From: Thermofilum sp.
Lineage (GTDB): Archaea > Thermoproteota > Thermoprotei > Thermofilales > Thermofilaceae
Assembly (NCBI GenBank): GCA_038741495.1
Contig: JAVYKX010000003.1
Span: 62,001-126,000, forward strand
Direction of reading: 5' to 3'
DNA: 64,000 bases
Position numbers and translations under genes: made by a program. The first letter of the stretch is position 1. Each line of letters starts with the position of its first letter. Below, one piece after another: positions 43,021 through 51,703 of the stretch. The notes below the pieces were generated by a model, which did no database searches, was not told where the DNA came from, and saw only the letters and a program-made list of their open reading frames with translations.

Positions 43021-43313
43021 TGGGCTGCGAGAAGTGCCGGTACCTCCACCCCTCCCCGGTTCACGAGCACCTGGCTTACTGCGCCAGGTGCTCCACTTTC
43101 GTTTCTTGGCCTTCGGAGAGGTGCGCTAGCATCGAACCCTGGACTCCCAGCGACCTCGCATCCGCGCTCGAGAAGGGAGCTCTCGCCTACTGCCTGGCTT
43201 GCCGGGCAACTCTCACGTCTGGAGAAGTAGAGGAGCACGCGGCGAGAGGGCACCCCATCTCGCTAGCCGTGCTGGGCGAAGAGCTTCTCGAGGAGGTTTA
43301 CGCAGGCGATTAG
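43020..43313 (+). CDS. Cys/His-rich protein of the oxidoreductase operon
   Basis: A 97-residue protein with paired Cys (GCEKCRYL, YCARCST, YCLACRAT) and a final EEHAARGH, suggesting two zinc-binding sites. I do not recognise the family. Its GTG overlaps the ferredoxin stop by one base (TAGTG), and the next gene starts two bases after its stop, so it is embedded in the operon. A role in assembly or regulation of the oxidoreductase is a guess from position only. Confidence 0.65.
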   Translation: MGCEKCRYLHPSPVHEHLAYCARCSTFVSWPSERCASIEPWTPSDLASALEKGALAYCLACRATLTSGEVEEHAARGHPISLAVLGEELLEEVYAGD

Positions 43314-43314
43314 A

Positions 43315-45213
43315 GTGAGGGAGGTTAGGTTCCTCCTCGGTGGGCCGCAGGGGGGCGGCGTAGAGACCGCGATGATGGTTCTCTTGAGGGCTCTTGCAGA
43401 GGCAGGCTACGGCGTGCTCGCGAGCAGAGAGTACTTCTCGAACATCGTTGGTAGGCACAGCTACGTGCTTGCCCGCGCTTGCTCGAGCGGCGCACCCCTC
43501 TCGCTGAGCTACCCAGTGCACGTGGTTGCGGCAATGGACGCTGAGACTGTGTTTACTCACGCTTTCGACTTAGCGCGGAGAGGAGTTCTGGTACTCGACA
43601 GGGATGCTTACGGGAGGAGGTTGAGCGAAATCGCGAGCATGGAGGACTACACGCGCGAGAGAATCAGGAGGAGGCTGACCGCTCTCGGGCTCGGCGAGGA
43701 CCTCCCCTCCCTCCTAAGCCACCTGGTGTCGAACGCCGGCGTGAGAGTCGTCTCCTTCAGCTTCAGGGAAGTCCTCTCGAGAGCGGGCGAGAAAGCTGGG
43801 CTGAGCCCCGCGCTTCTCAGCCGCTACCTGAGCTCGGTCATCGCTGGGGCTGTAGCTAGCTTGCTCGGCCTGAGCCGGGCACATGTCGAGCGCGCGTTCA
43901 GGCAGCAGTTCAGGGGGAGGGAGGACCTCGTGAAGAGCAACCTGGCTGTGCTCGATGAGGTTTCCCGAGAGGTGGAGTCCAGCGGGGTGAAGATCGAGGT
44001 GGATAAGCCGGAGGTGAAGCCGGGAAAGTACCTGCTAGTCTCGGGTAACGACGCGGTCGCCATGGGGAAAGTGGTCGGCGGACTCAGGTTCCAGAGCTAC
44101 TACCCGATCACCCCGGCAGCGGATGAGAGTGTTTTCCTGGAGAGGGTGAGCTACGCCGAGCACGCGGGACCCCTCCTCGGGCCCATTCTCGTACTGCAGA
44201 CAGAGGACGAGATAGCGGCGATAGCTTCTGCGATCGGCGCAGCCCTGGCGGGCGTGAGGAGTGCTACCTCGACGAGCGGGCCTGGGTTCGACCTCATGGT
44301 GGAGGGCCTCTCGTACGCGGGCATGAACGAGGTGCCTGTTGTGATCACCTACTACCAGAGGGGTGGCCCCAGCACTGGCCAGCCGACGAGGGGTGCTCAG
44401 AGCGACTTGCTCAGCGCGGTGTTCGCGGGCCACGGCGAGTTCGCTAGAGTGGTGATTAGCTCGGGGGACCACGAGGAAGCGTTCTACGACGCGGTCGAGG
44501 CGTTCAACATCGCCGAGAAGTTCCAGGTTCCTGTAATCCACCTGCTAGACAAGTTTCTCGCGAACAGCGTCGCTCTCATCCCCCTCCCCGACGTCGAGCT
44601 GGTGAGGATCGATAGAGGTAGCTTGGTGGCCAGCCCGGGACCTGGCTACAAGAGGTTTAGCGCCGAGTCTCCCGTGTCGCCGCGGGCACCTCTGGGCAGC
44701 GCGGTGATGTGGTACACGGGTGATGAGCACGACGAGTACGGGCACATCGTCGAGGACCCTGAGAACCGTGAGAGAATGTACCGGAAGAGGATTGAGAAGA
44801 TGGAGCTCGTTAGGCGGGAGCTTCCTAGAGAGCGGAAGCTCACCTACCACGGGGCTGGAAACCCAGACTTCCTGGTGGTCGGTTGGGGGAGCGTTAAGGG
44901 AGCAGCGGTGGAAGCGCTCAGGGAGCTTGATGCGAGGGGCTTTAGAGGTGGCTACCTGAACCTCAAGCTCCTCTGGCCCCTCCCCTCGGAGGAGGTGAGG
45001 GAGGTTCTCGCGAAAGCTAAGGAGGTGATCGCTGTCGAGCACAGCTACGGGGCTCTCGTGTCGAAGCTCTTGATGATGGAGGCTGGCGTGAAAGTCAGCA
45101 AAGCTGTGGTGAAGTACACGGGGAGGCCGATCACTCTCGGCGAGCTCGTCAGCGCTCTGGAGAGGATACTGGTAGGCGGGGAGGAGAGGGTGGTGCTCAC
45201 CTATGGCGCGTAG
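43315..45213 (+). CDS. 2-oxoacid:ferredoxin oxidoreductase, fused gamma-alpha subunit
   Basis: A 632-residue subunit. Residues ~1-190 are the gamma domain ([18 protein letters not shown], then [16 protein letters not shown]). Residues ~230-632 are the alpha (pyrimidine-binding) domain with [33 protein letters not shown] and [18 protein letters not shown]. It forms a heterodimer with the beta subunit that follows and oxidatively decarboxylates 2-oxoacids to acyl-CoA, reducing ferredoxin. Which 2-oxoacid (pyruvate, 2-oxoglutarate or other) cannot be told from sequence. GTG start at 43315. Confidence 0.93.
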   Translation: MREVRFLLGGPQGGGVETAMMVLLRALAEAGYGVLASREYFSNIVGRHSYVLARACSSGAPLSLSYPVHVVAAMDAETVFTHAFDLARRGVLVLDRDAYGRRLSEIASMEDYTRERIRRRLTALGLGEDLPSLLSHLVSNAGVRVVSFSFREVLSRAGEKAGLSPALLSRYLSSVIAGAVASLLGLSRAHVERAFRQQFRGREDLVKSNLAVLDEVSREVESSGVKIEVDKPEVKPGKYLLVSGNDAVAMGKVVGGLRFQSYYPITPAADESVFLERVSYAEHAGPLLGPILVLQTEDEIAAIASAIGAALAGVRSATSTSGPGFDLMVEGLSYAGMNEVPVVITYYQRGGPSTGQPTRGAQSDLLSAVFAGHGEFARVVISSGDHEEAFYDAVEAFNIAEKFQVPVIHLLDKFLANSVALIPLPDVELVRIDRGSLVASPGPGYKRFSAESPVSPRAPLGSAVMWYTGDEHDEYGHIVEDPENRERMYRKRIEKMELVRRELPRERKLTYHGAGNPDFLVVGWGSVKGAAVEALRELDARGFRGGYLNLKLLWPLPSEEVREVLAKAKEVIAVEHSYGALVSKLLMMEAGVKVSKAVVKYTGRPITLGELVSALERILVGGEERVVLTYGA

Positions 45214-46138
45214 CCCGCAGGAGTACAGGTCGAAGATCTGGGCTGACTGGTGCCCTGGCTGCGGCAACTACGGCATCCTCTCAGCCCTAACGCAGGCTCT
45301 AGCCGAGCTCGAGCTCGACCCGAGGACGACTGTCGTGGTCTCGGGCATCGGGTGCTCCGGCAAGATTCCTCACTTCGTTAACGTTGCGGGAGTTCACACT
45401 TTGCACGGCCGCGCGATCCCCTTCGCCACGGGAATCAAGCTCGCCAACCCTAACCTCACGGTCATCGTGCACGGAGGGGACGGGGACCTGCTCGGCATCG
45501 GTGCAGGGCACTTCGTCGCGCTAGGCAGGAGGAACCTGGACTTGACGGTGGTACTCCACGATAACAGGGTGTACGGGCTAACGAAGGGTCAAGCCTCTCC
45601 GACTCTGCCCTATGGTGTGAGGACGAAGGCTCTCGCCAGGCCTAACATCCACTTCGCCGTCAACCCTGTCGCCCTGGCTATCGCTTCCGGCTACACGTTC
45701 GTGGCGAGGAGCTACGCTCTCGACGTGAAGCACTTGAAAGAGATTTTGAAGCGCGCGGTCCGCTTCAGGGGGGCAGCCTTCGTCGACGTGCTGCAGCCCT
45801 GCCCCACCTTCAACGATGTCCACACTCCAGAGTACTACAGGCGGATCACCTACTACCTGGACGAGCGGGGCTGGGACCCGCTCGTCAGAGACCCCGAGGA
45901 GGCGGAAGAGAAGGTTCAGCGCGCGTTCAGGCTTGCTCTCGAGGAGGAGAAGCTAGCTCTCGGAGTCTTCTACGAGAACCCCCACGTGCCCACCTTCGAG
46001 GAAAGAGTATCCTCAGCGGTCCCGGCGTACCGGCATGCTACGCCGGCAAGCTCCCCCGTGGAGCGCGAGGGGAGAACTGTAGTCTCCCGCGAGGCTTTTC
46101 TCCAGCTTTTCAAGGACTACGTCGTGGAAGTCGAGTAG
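45203..46138 (+). CDS. 2-oxoacid:ferredoxin oxidoreductase, beta subunit
   Basis: A 311-residue thiamine-diphosphate-binding subunit. [11 protein letters not shown] and the central [12 protein letters not shown] hold Cys residues for the [4Fe-4S] cluster; the TPP motif is [13 protein letters not shown] ... [12 protein letters not shown]; the last Cys lies in LQPCPTFND. It overlaps the alpha gene by 11 bases, so the two are translated in concert. Length and motifs are standard for the two-subunit archaeal OFOR. Confidence 0.94.
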   Translation: MARSPQEYRSKIWADWCPGCGNYGILSALTQALAELELDPRTTVVVSGIGCSGKIPHFVNVAGVHTLHGRAIPFATGIKLANPNLTVIVHGGDGDLLGIGAGHFVALGRRNLDLTVVLHDNRVYGLTKGQASPTLPYGVRTKALARPNIHFAVNPVALAIASGYTFVARSYALDVKHLKEILKRAVRFRGAAFVDVLQPCPTFNDVHTPEYYRRITYYLDERGWDPLVRDPEEAEEKVQRAFRLALEEEKLALGVFYENPHVPTFEERVSSAVPAYRHATPASSPVEREGRTVVSREAFLQLFKDYVVEVE

Positions 46139-46205
46139 CGTTGGAGCGGCGACCGCGCCCCGGGCTGGTTAAGGTTTTTTAACTGCGAGGCGCCTTGAGC
46201 TCACC

Positions 46206-47576
46206 GTGACCAAGGTTAAGATCAGCGTTATAGGCGCCGGCTCCGTCGCCTGGAGCTCGAAGCTCATCCACGACCTTCTCCACACGCCCGAGCTCTACGG
46301 GAGCAAAGTGTACCTGATGGACATCAACGAGGAGAGGTTGAGGCTGACTAAAGCCCTAGCGGACAGCTACATGGCGGAGGTGGGCGGCCGCTACGACTTC
46401 ATCGCCACGATGGATAGGAGGGAGGCGATCAGAGATGCCGACTTCGTGATTAACACGGCGATGTACGGTGGCCACCTGTACTACGAGAAGATGAGGAGAA
46501 TCTCGGAGAAGCACGGCTACTACCGCGGCGTGAACAGCACCGAGTGGAACATGGTCTCGGACTACCACACGATCTGGGGCTACTACCAGTGGCGGCTCGC
46601 CATGGATATCGCGAGGGATGTTGAAGAGCTCGCGCCCGACGCCTGGCTTATCCAGATGGCCAACCCCGTCTTCGAGCTCACCACCCTCCTCTCCAGGGAG
46701 ACGAAGCTGAAGGTTATCGGGCTGTGCCACGGCCACCTCGGCTACAAGGAGATTGCGAGCGCGCTCGGCCTCAACCCTGCGGAGGTCGAGTTCGAGGCGA
46801 TCGGTTTCAACCACGTGATCTGGCTCACGAAGTTCAAGTACCAGGGGGAAGACGCGTACCCTCTAATCGACCGCTGGATCGAGGAAGAGTCCGCGAAGTA
46901 CTGGGAGAGGTGGAGGCGGGAGCAGTCCAACCCCTTCGACATTCAGATGTCGCCCGCCGCGGTGGACATGTACAGGAGCTACGGGCTCTTCCCAGTCGGC
47001 GACACGGTGCGGGGAGGAACTTGGAAGTATCACTGGAACCTTGAGACGAAGCAGCGCTGGTACGGCCCGACCGGGGGGCCTGACAGCGAGATCGGCTGGG
47101 AGATCTACCTGACCCACGGGGAAGCGTGGCTGGAGGAGATCGCGGAGATCGTAAGGGCTGGAAAGCCGCTCGCACCTCTCTTCCCCAAGGGCAGGACGGA
47201 CGAGAGCGTTGTCCCGCTCATGCGCTCGATAGCGGCTGACGAGCCCGCAGTGTACCAGGTGAACGTGCTGAACAAGGGAGCGGTCGAGGGGTTGCCGCAC
47301 GACATAGCGGTGGAGATCCCGGCGGAGGTGGGGAAGGATGTCAGAAGGCCCGCGGGCCTCAAGCTCCCGGGCAGGATCCTCAAGCTGGTGCTCTGGCCTA
47401 GGATGCTTAGGGCCGAGATGGCGCTCGAGGCTTTCCTCGAGGGAGGCAGGCAGGTGCTCATCGACTGGCTCATGCTCGACCCGCGGACGAAGAGCGAGAA
47501 GCAGGCGGAAGAAGCCTGGGAGGAGATCTTGAAAATGCCCGAGAACAGGGAGATGGCTGACCACTACAGAGGGTGA
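46206..47576 (+). CDS. Family 4 glycoside hydrolase (alpha-glucosidase/galactosidase type)
   Basis: A 456-residue GH4 enzyme. NAD-binding fold VIGAGSVAWSSKLIHDLL, then YLMDINEERL, MANPVFELT and the metal-binding GLCHGHLG (Cys174/His175) and EFEAIGFNHVIW are all typical. GH4 enzymes cleave alpha- or beta-glucosides by a redox mechanism needing NAD and Mn. The gene has GTG at 46206 and a TATA-like GTTTTTTAAC near 46172-46181 about 29 bases upstream. It is cytosolic and would act on sugars brought in by the nearby ABC importers. Confidence 0.93.
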   Translation: MTKVKISVIGAGSVAWSSKLIHDLLHTPELYGSKVYLMDINEERLRLTKALADSYMAEVGGRYDFIATMDRREAIRDADFVINTAMYGGHLYYEKMRRISEKHGYYRGVNSTEWNMVSDYHTIWGYYQWRLAMDIARDVEELAPDAWLIQMANPVFELTTLLSRETKLKVIGLCHGHLGYKEIASALGLNPAEVEFEAIGFNHVIWLTKFKYQGEDAYPLIDRWIEEESAKYWERWRREQSNPFDIQMSPAAVDMYRSYGLFPVGDTVRGGTWKYHWNLETKQRWYGPTGGPDSEIGWEIYLTHGEAWLEEIAEIVRAGKPLAPLFPKGRTDESVVPLMRSIAADEPAVYQVNVLNKGAVEGLPHDIAVEIPAEVGKDVRRPAGLKLPGRILKLVLWPRMLRAEMALEAFLEGGRQVLIDWLMLDPRTKSEKQAEEAWEEILKMPENREMADHYRG

Positions 47577-47783
47577 GATCCACCCTCCGGGTCTCGGCGC
47601 ATTTTCCCGTGGCTCCCGGCCGGCGAAGACGGGCGCAGCTCGAGCGAGCGCCGACTCTAGTAGTCCTGCGCTGGGAGAGCTCCGGAGAAGAGCTGCCCGC
47701 TCGGCGCCTCGATAAATCTCTGAGGTGGTGATGTTTAGAAATAAAAATTAAAGCGTGCTAGTGCTATTTTTATCAGTAATGGG

Positions 47784-49358
47784 ATGATTAGAGGGGTAGC
47801 GCCGCTCGCCGCCTCACTCCTAGTTCTGGCGATCACAGTGGCTGCTGTTCTCATCACGTACCTGTGGGTGAGCAGCTACGCGAGCTCCCAGCGGCAGCCG
47901 GAGCCTCCCCAGATCAGGGAGCTCGCAAAGATAGAGAGTGTTGAGTACGATGGGTCGAAGCTGAAAGTTACGCTGCGCAACATAGGCTCTGCGAAGCTCA
48001 CCATTGATGCTCTCTACGTCATCAAGCCTGGGGGAGTAGCTGTCTTCGCGGAGAGAGGTTTAGCTCTCGAGGTTGAGCCCGGCGCCTCCACAGCTCTCGA
48101 GGTAGAGGTCCAGCTGGCCGCTGAAACCTACGTAGTGAAGCTCGTGACCACTACGGGTGTTGAAGTGACCGCTCTACTCTCCAGAGTTCTAGCGCGGCAG
48201 CCCAGCCAGCCTCAGGAGCCTGGCCAGGAGCCCGCAAACCCCGTTTTCTCTATTACCGATTGGAGTAGAGAGATCGTGGGCGCTGTAGCCTCGACCCGCT
48301 TATTCAACGTGTCTATCGCGAACGGGGGCAGGGGTGCCGGCACAGCAGCTGTGAAAATCTACGATCATAGAGGCTCGCCTGCCGCTGAGGTGAAAGTGAA
48401 TCTTCAACCTGGTGAGATGCGCAACCTGTCTCTCGAGATCAGCTTGCCAAGCGCAAGGGGCGTATACTCGTGGACTGTGAAAGCCGAGAACATCGCGACA
48501 GGCAGGGTTGACGATGAGGAAAGTTTCCGCGTCGAAGCCAGGGACCTGTACCTTAAAAGCCGCAGCGCTCTCTACTTCACCGCTTTCGAGAAAATCACGA
48601 AGGACTGGCACCAGGAGGGTGGCAGCTGGAGTATAGATAACGGTAGCGGCCGCAGCGCGCTCCTAGGGAAGGATAATGATAAAGGGCCAGGTGGGGCCTC
48701 CTTCTTGTACCGCGAGCTGCCACCTGTAAGCTTTTTAGAGGCAGGCGTCCAGATACTGAGGGACTCGCCTCCCCCCACTCGGTACGGGCTAGCTCTTATG
48801 AGTGCCACTCCTTCATCTTCCTCGTATACATTCTACGCAGTCTGCGTCGACTATAAGGGGGGAGATAAAGGGTTCAGAATCGACTACTACGATGGGTCAA
48901 TCTGGAAAACTGTCAACAGCACATCTTTTAACCCTGCTAAAGAGTGGTACACTCTGCTCGTGAAGTGGGGGCCAGCGGGCATAGAGGCCTACATATACGC
49001 TTCCGACGGCAGCCTGAAGGCTTCCCTGAAGCACAGTCCTAGCGGCTTCAACCCGAACCACGTTGCGCTAATCGTGGATGATGGTGAAGCCTACTTCGAC
49101 AACTTCGTTCTGGCGACAGGAGGCGCGGGAAGCGTGAAGGTAGATGGCCTGCAGCAGGGCTGGCGCGTAGAGCTCTACTCCGGTGACAGGCTGGTGGCTA
49201 GCGGTACCGCTGAGGGCAGCCGGGCTATGCTCGACGTGGTTACCGACCTGGTGGTGCTGAACGCTAAGATAGTTGTGAAGGATTCTGCTGGAAGAGAAGT
49301 TATCAGCAGAAACCTGGACACTGTCGTCGGGGGAGACGAGTACTCCTACAGCGTGTAG
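47784..49358 (+). CDS. Pilin-like secreted protein with lectin-fold domain
   Basis: A 524-residue protein. It begins MIRGVAPLAASLLVLAITVA, the class III (type IV pilin-like) signal with basic start and hydrophobic helix seen in archaeal pilins and related adhesins. Two Ig-like beta domains follow (SKLKVTLRNIGSAKLTI; FNVSIANGGRGAGTAAVKI). Residues ~270-440 form a laminin-G/concanavalin-like domain (FTAFEKITKDWHQEGGSW; YDGSIWKTVNS; YFDNFVLATGG). It is likely exposed on the cell surface and may bind glycans. TATA CTATTTTTATC (47763-47773) precedes the ATG. Confidence 0.75.
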   Translation: MIRGVAPLAASLLVLAITVAAVLITYLWVSSYASSQRQPEPPQIRELAKIESVEYDGSKLKVTLRNIGSAKLTIDALYVIKPGGVAVFAERGLALEVEPGASTALEVEVQLAAETYVVKLVTTTGVEVTALLSRVLARQPSQPQEPGQEPANPVFSITDWSREIVGAVASTRLFNVSIANGGRGAGTAAVKIYDHRGSPAAEVKVNLQPGEMRNLSLEISLPSARGVYSWTVKAENIATGRVDDEESFRVEARDLYLKSRSALYFTAFEKITKDWHQEGGSWSIDNGSGRSALLGKDNDKGPGGASFLYRELPPVSFLEAGVQILRDSPPPTRYGLALMSATPSSSSYTFYAVCVDYKGGDKGFRIDYYDGSIWKTVNSTSFNPAKEWYTLLVKWGPAGIEAYIYASDGSLKASLKHSPSGFNPNHVALIVDDGEAYFDNFVLATGGAGSVKVDGLQQGWRVELYSGDRLVASGTAEGSRAMLDVVTDLVVLNAKIVVKDSAGREVISRNLDTVVGGDEYSYSV

Positions 49359-49477
49359 CTCGCTTTTCTTCACGCTCCCACCGCCTCCCAGGCGCCGGCA
49401 GTTTCCCCACCTACGGGTTGCCGAGCAGCGAGAAAGCATTTCCGAGGAGTTTACCGCCTGCTCAACGCGAGACATGT

Positions 49478-50077
49478 TTAAAGCTGTTTTTCAGCTTCCT
49501 TTAAAGCGCTCGAAAGCTCGCCGTAGACTTCTTTCGCGAAGACTTGGATCAGCCTCTCGTAGAGCTTCTCGTCAACGCCGATCGCTCTCTTCCGCACGAC
49601 TTCTCTCACGATGCTGTACGAGTAGAGCATGATGCTCAGGTTCCAGTAAAGGGCTTTAACTACTGCAACAGCTTCAGCTGTATTCGAGGAGAGGCCGGCG
49701 AGCTCTCTAGCGAAAGCTCCCATCGTCTCTACCATAAGCTGTTCCTTCACACCGCTTTTCACGTGAGCGAGGCCGATCTTCGCAACTAAGATCGCGTGCC
49801 TATCGCCGTAGTCACCGCCGAAAACTGCAGCGAGCCAGTACTTAAACAGCTCTGCAGCTCTCTCCAAGGTTAAGCCGGACCTCTGAACGCACTCCCGGCC
49901 CTCAGGATCAGCTAGCAGCGAGCTCGCAGCAGCGCTAACGATAGCGTCTGCAGAGGCCGCGACGCGGCCAGCCATCGCCCGGAGCGCTTGCACATCGTCT
50001 GGAGTTATGTTGAGGAAGCTTCTGCACCGCTTACCCATCTCCACTATACGCGCAGCAAACTCGCTGTTCTCGCTCAC
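49478..50077 (-). CDS. Protoglobin
   Basis: A 199-residue single-domain globin of the protoglobin/globin-sensor family. Pre-helix FLNITPDDVQALRAM, middle LFKYWLAAVFGGDYGDRHA and the proximal histidine His105 in AKIGLAHVKSGV match the family, and a C-terminal helical bundle completes it. No signalling domain is fused. Protoglobins bind O2, CO and NO. GTG at 50077 is preferred to the upstream ATG (50116) because a TATA CGTTATAGG (minus strand, ~50105-50113) sits about 30 bases before it. Confidence 0.88.
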   Translation of the reverse strand: MSENSEFAARIVEMGKRCRSFLNITPDDVQALRAMAGRVAASADAIVSAAASSLLADPEGRECVQRSGLTLERAAELFKYWLAAVFGGDYGDRHAILVAKIGLAHVKSGVKEQLMVETMGAFARELAGLSSNTAEAVAVVKALYWNLSIMLYSYSIVREVVRKRAIGVDEKLYERLIQVFAKEVYGELSSALKEAEKQL

Positions 50078-50116
50078 GGAGCAGGTATTCAGCGCTCTAC
50101 CTATAACGTTAATCAA

Positions 50117-50452
50117 TGCTGCTGTCCAAGCAGCGAATCTGTTTCGCCCTCGACAGCACCGTCAAGCTGGCGAGCCCCGCCGGACGGCATTTCTTAAACC
50201 GCTTCGCCACGCAGTGCACCCTCATCGACAACGCTTAGAGCAGCTCACTGAGCCTAGACCCGCAAGCCTGAGGCAACGCTCTTCCTTGAGTAGCTCGCCT
50301 GCAGCTTCCCACCGCTTAGGCTCCTGGGGTTCGGGCTCTACCGAGCTCCATGGCTGCTCGCGGCGGTTCCGGGCATGGGCCGCGAAAGCAGTTGTAAGCC
50401 GTTTGGGTTAAGGTATTTAAGCACCATCGTGCGCGTCTAAGACGGTGGTGGT
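50117..50452 (+). promoter_or_regulatory. Intergenic region with promoter of the second carbohydrate ABC cluster
   Basis: Mostly GC-rich without a credible gene. At its end TATA GGTATTTAAG (50412-50421) lies about 36 bases before the GTG at 50453. Between them CACCATCGT (50422-50430) and ACGGTGGTG (50442-50450) form an imperfect inverted repeat with one mismatch that could be an operator just after the transcription start. Confidence 0.5.
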
Positions 50453-51544
50453 GTGGCTCGGGTCGAGGTGAAGAATCTTCTAAAGCGGTTTGGAAAAGTG
50501 GTTGCTGTAGACAGGGTTTCGTTCGAGGTGAAGGACGGCGAGTTCATGGTCTTGCTGGGACCCAGCGGCTGCGGTAAGACCACTACGCTCCGCTTGATCG
50601 CCGGCCTGGAGACGCCTGACGACGGTGAGATCTACATCGGCGACCGTCTGGTGAACGACTTGCCCCCCAAGGACAGGGACATCGCGATGGTCTTCCAGAA
50701 CTACGCTCTCTACCCCCACATGAAGGTTTACGACAACATCGCGTTCCCGCTGAAGATCCGGAAGCTCCCAAAGGAGGAGATCGACAAGAGGGTTAGGGAG
50801 GTCGCGAAACTCCTGAGAATCGAGGAGCTCCTCGACAGGTACCCGAGGCAGCTGAGCGGTGGGCAGCAGCAGAGAGTAGCGCTTGGAAGAGCTCTCGTGA
50901 GGAAGCCCCAAGTCTTCCTGATGGATGAGCCGCTCAGCAACCTCGACGCGAAGCTGAGAGTCTACATGAGGGCTGAGCTGAAGAGGCTGCAGAGAGAGCT
51001 CGGCATCACCACGATCTACGTCACCCACGACCAGGCGGAAGCCATGACGATGGCGGACCGCGTCGCGGTGATGAACGAGGGTAAGGTGATGCAGCTCGCC
51101 TCCCCCCACGAGCTTTACTACAAGCCCGCCAACACCTTCGTAGCAGGCTTCATCGGAGCCCCAGCGATGAACTTCATTGACGCGAGCGTGGATGTCAGGG
51201 ATGGTGAAGCTTTCCTGGATACAGGAGTCTTCAGGATAAAGCTGCCTAGAAGCATGTCCGAGGTTCTGCTCAAAGCCGGCCCGCCGAGCGAGGTAATCTT
51301 CGGCATCAGACCTGAGCACATTACCGTCTCGAAGGAGCCGATCCCCGGGGGCTTCAAGGTAGAGGTGTTCGTCACAGAGCCGCTCGGCTCGGAGACAATA
51401 ATCGACTTCCGGCACATGGACCAGCTCGTCAAGGCGAAGTACCCCGGCCCCTTCGAGGCAATGCCAGGCGATACGATCTACGTAGCGTTCCAGCTCGAAA
51501 TGGCGCACATCTTCGACAAGAAGACCGGGAAAGTTATCGCTTAA
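50453..51544 (+). CDS. Carbohydrate ABC transporter ATPase (MalK/MsmX type), second copy
   Basis: A 363-residue ATPase with Walker A GPSGCGKTT, signature LSGGQQQRVALGRAL, Walker B VFLMDEPLSNLD and switch His YVTHDQAEA, plus the C-terminal TOBE regulatory domain (FGIRPEHITVS). It is a close paralogue of the ATPase at 15412. Unlike that one it is the first gene of its cluster, with the binding protein and two permeases following after a new promoter at 51664. The tail ends KKTGKVIA. Confidence 0.94.
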   Translation: MARVEVKNLLKRFGKVVAVDRVSFEVKDGEFMVLLGPSGCGKTTTLRLIAGLETPDDGEIYIGDRLVNDLPPKDRDIAMVFQNYALYPHMKVYDNIAFPLKIRKLPKEEIDKRVREVAKLLRIEELLDRYPRQLSGGQQQRVALGRALVRKPQVFLMDEPLSNLDAKLRVYMRAELKRLQRELGITTIYVTHDQAEAMTMADRVAVMNEGKVMQLASPHELYYKPANTFVAGFIGAPAMNFIDASVDVRDGEAFLDTGVFRIKLPRSMSEVLLKAGPPSEVIFGIRPEHITVSKEPIPGGFKVEVFVTEPLGSETIIDFRHMDQLVKAKYPGPFEAMPGDTIYVAFQLEMAHIFDKKTGKVIA

Positions 51545-51663
51545 CCGCAATCCAATTCTCAAAGTTTTTCTTCAGAAGCGAAGCAGGTCCAGCTTTTAGC
51601 AGAGTCCATCACCTTCTGTCCTGGAAACGTATTTAAATGACCTTTATAAGGTTTTCCAAATTG

Positions 51664-51703
51664 GTTAATATATAGTGTTATGTAGTTCATCTACGGACAT
51701 AAC
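51664..51703 (+). promoter_or_regulatory. TATA promoter and operator-like inverted repeat before the sugar-binding protein
   Basis: TATA TTAATATATAG at 51665-51675 is about 34 bases before the ATG at 51704. Downstream of it GTTATGT (51677-51683) is mirrored by ACATAAC (51697-51703), with 13 bases between, and an inner GTAG/CTAC pair strengthens the symmetry. An inverted repeat covering the transcription start is a classic archaeal repressor site (for instance TrmB-type regulators). Confidence 0.65.
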
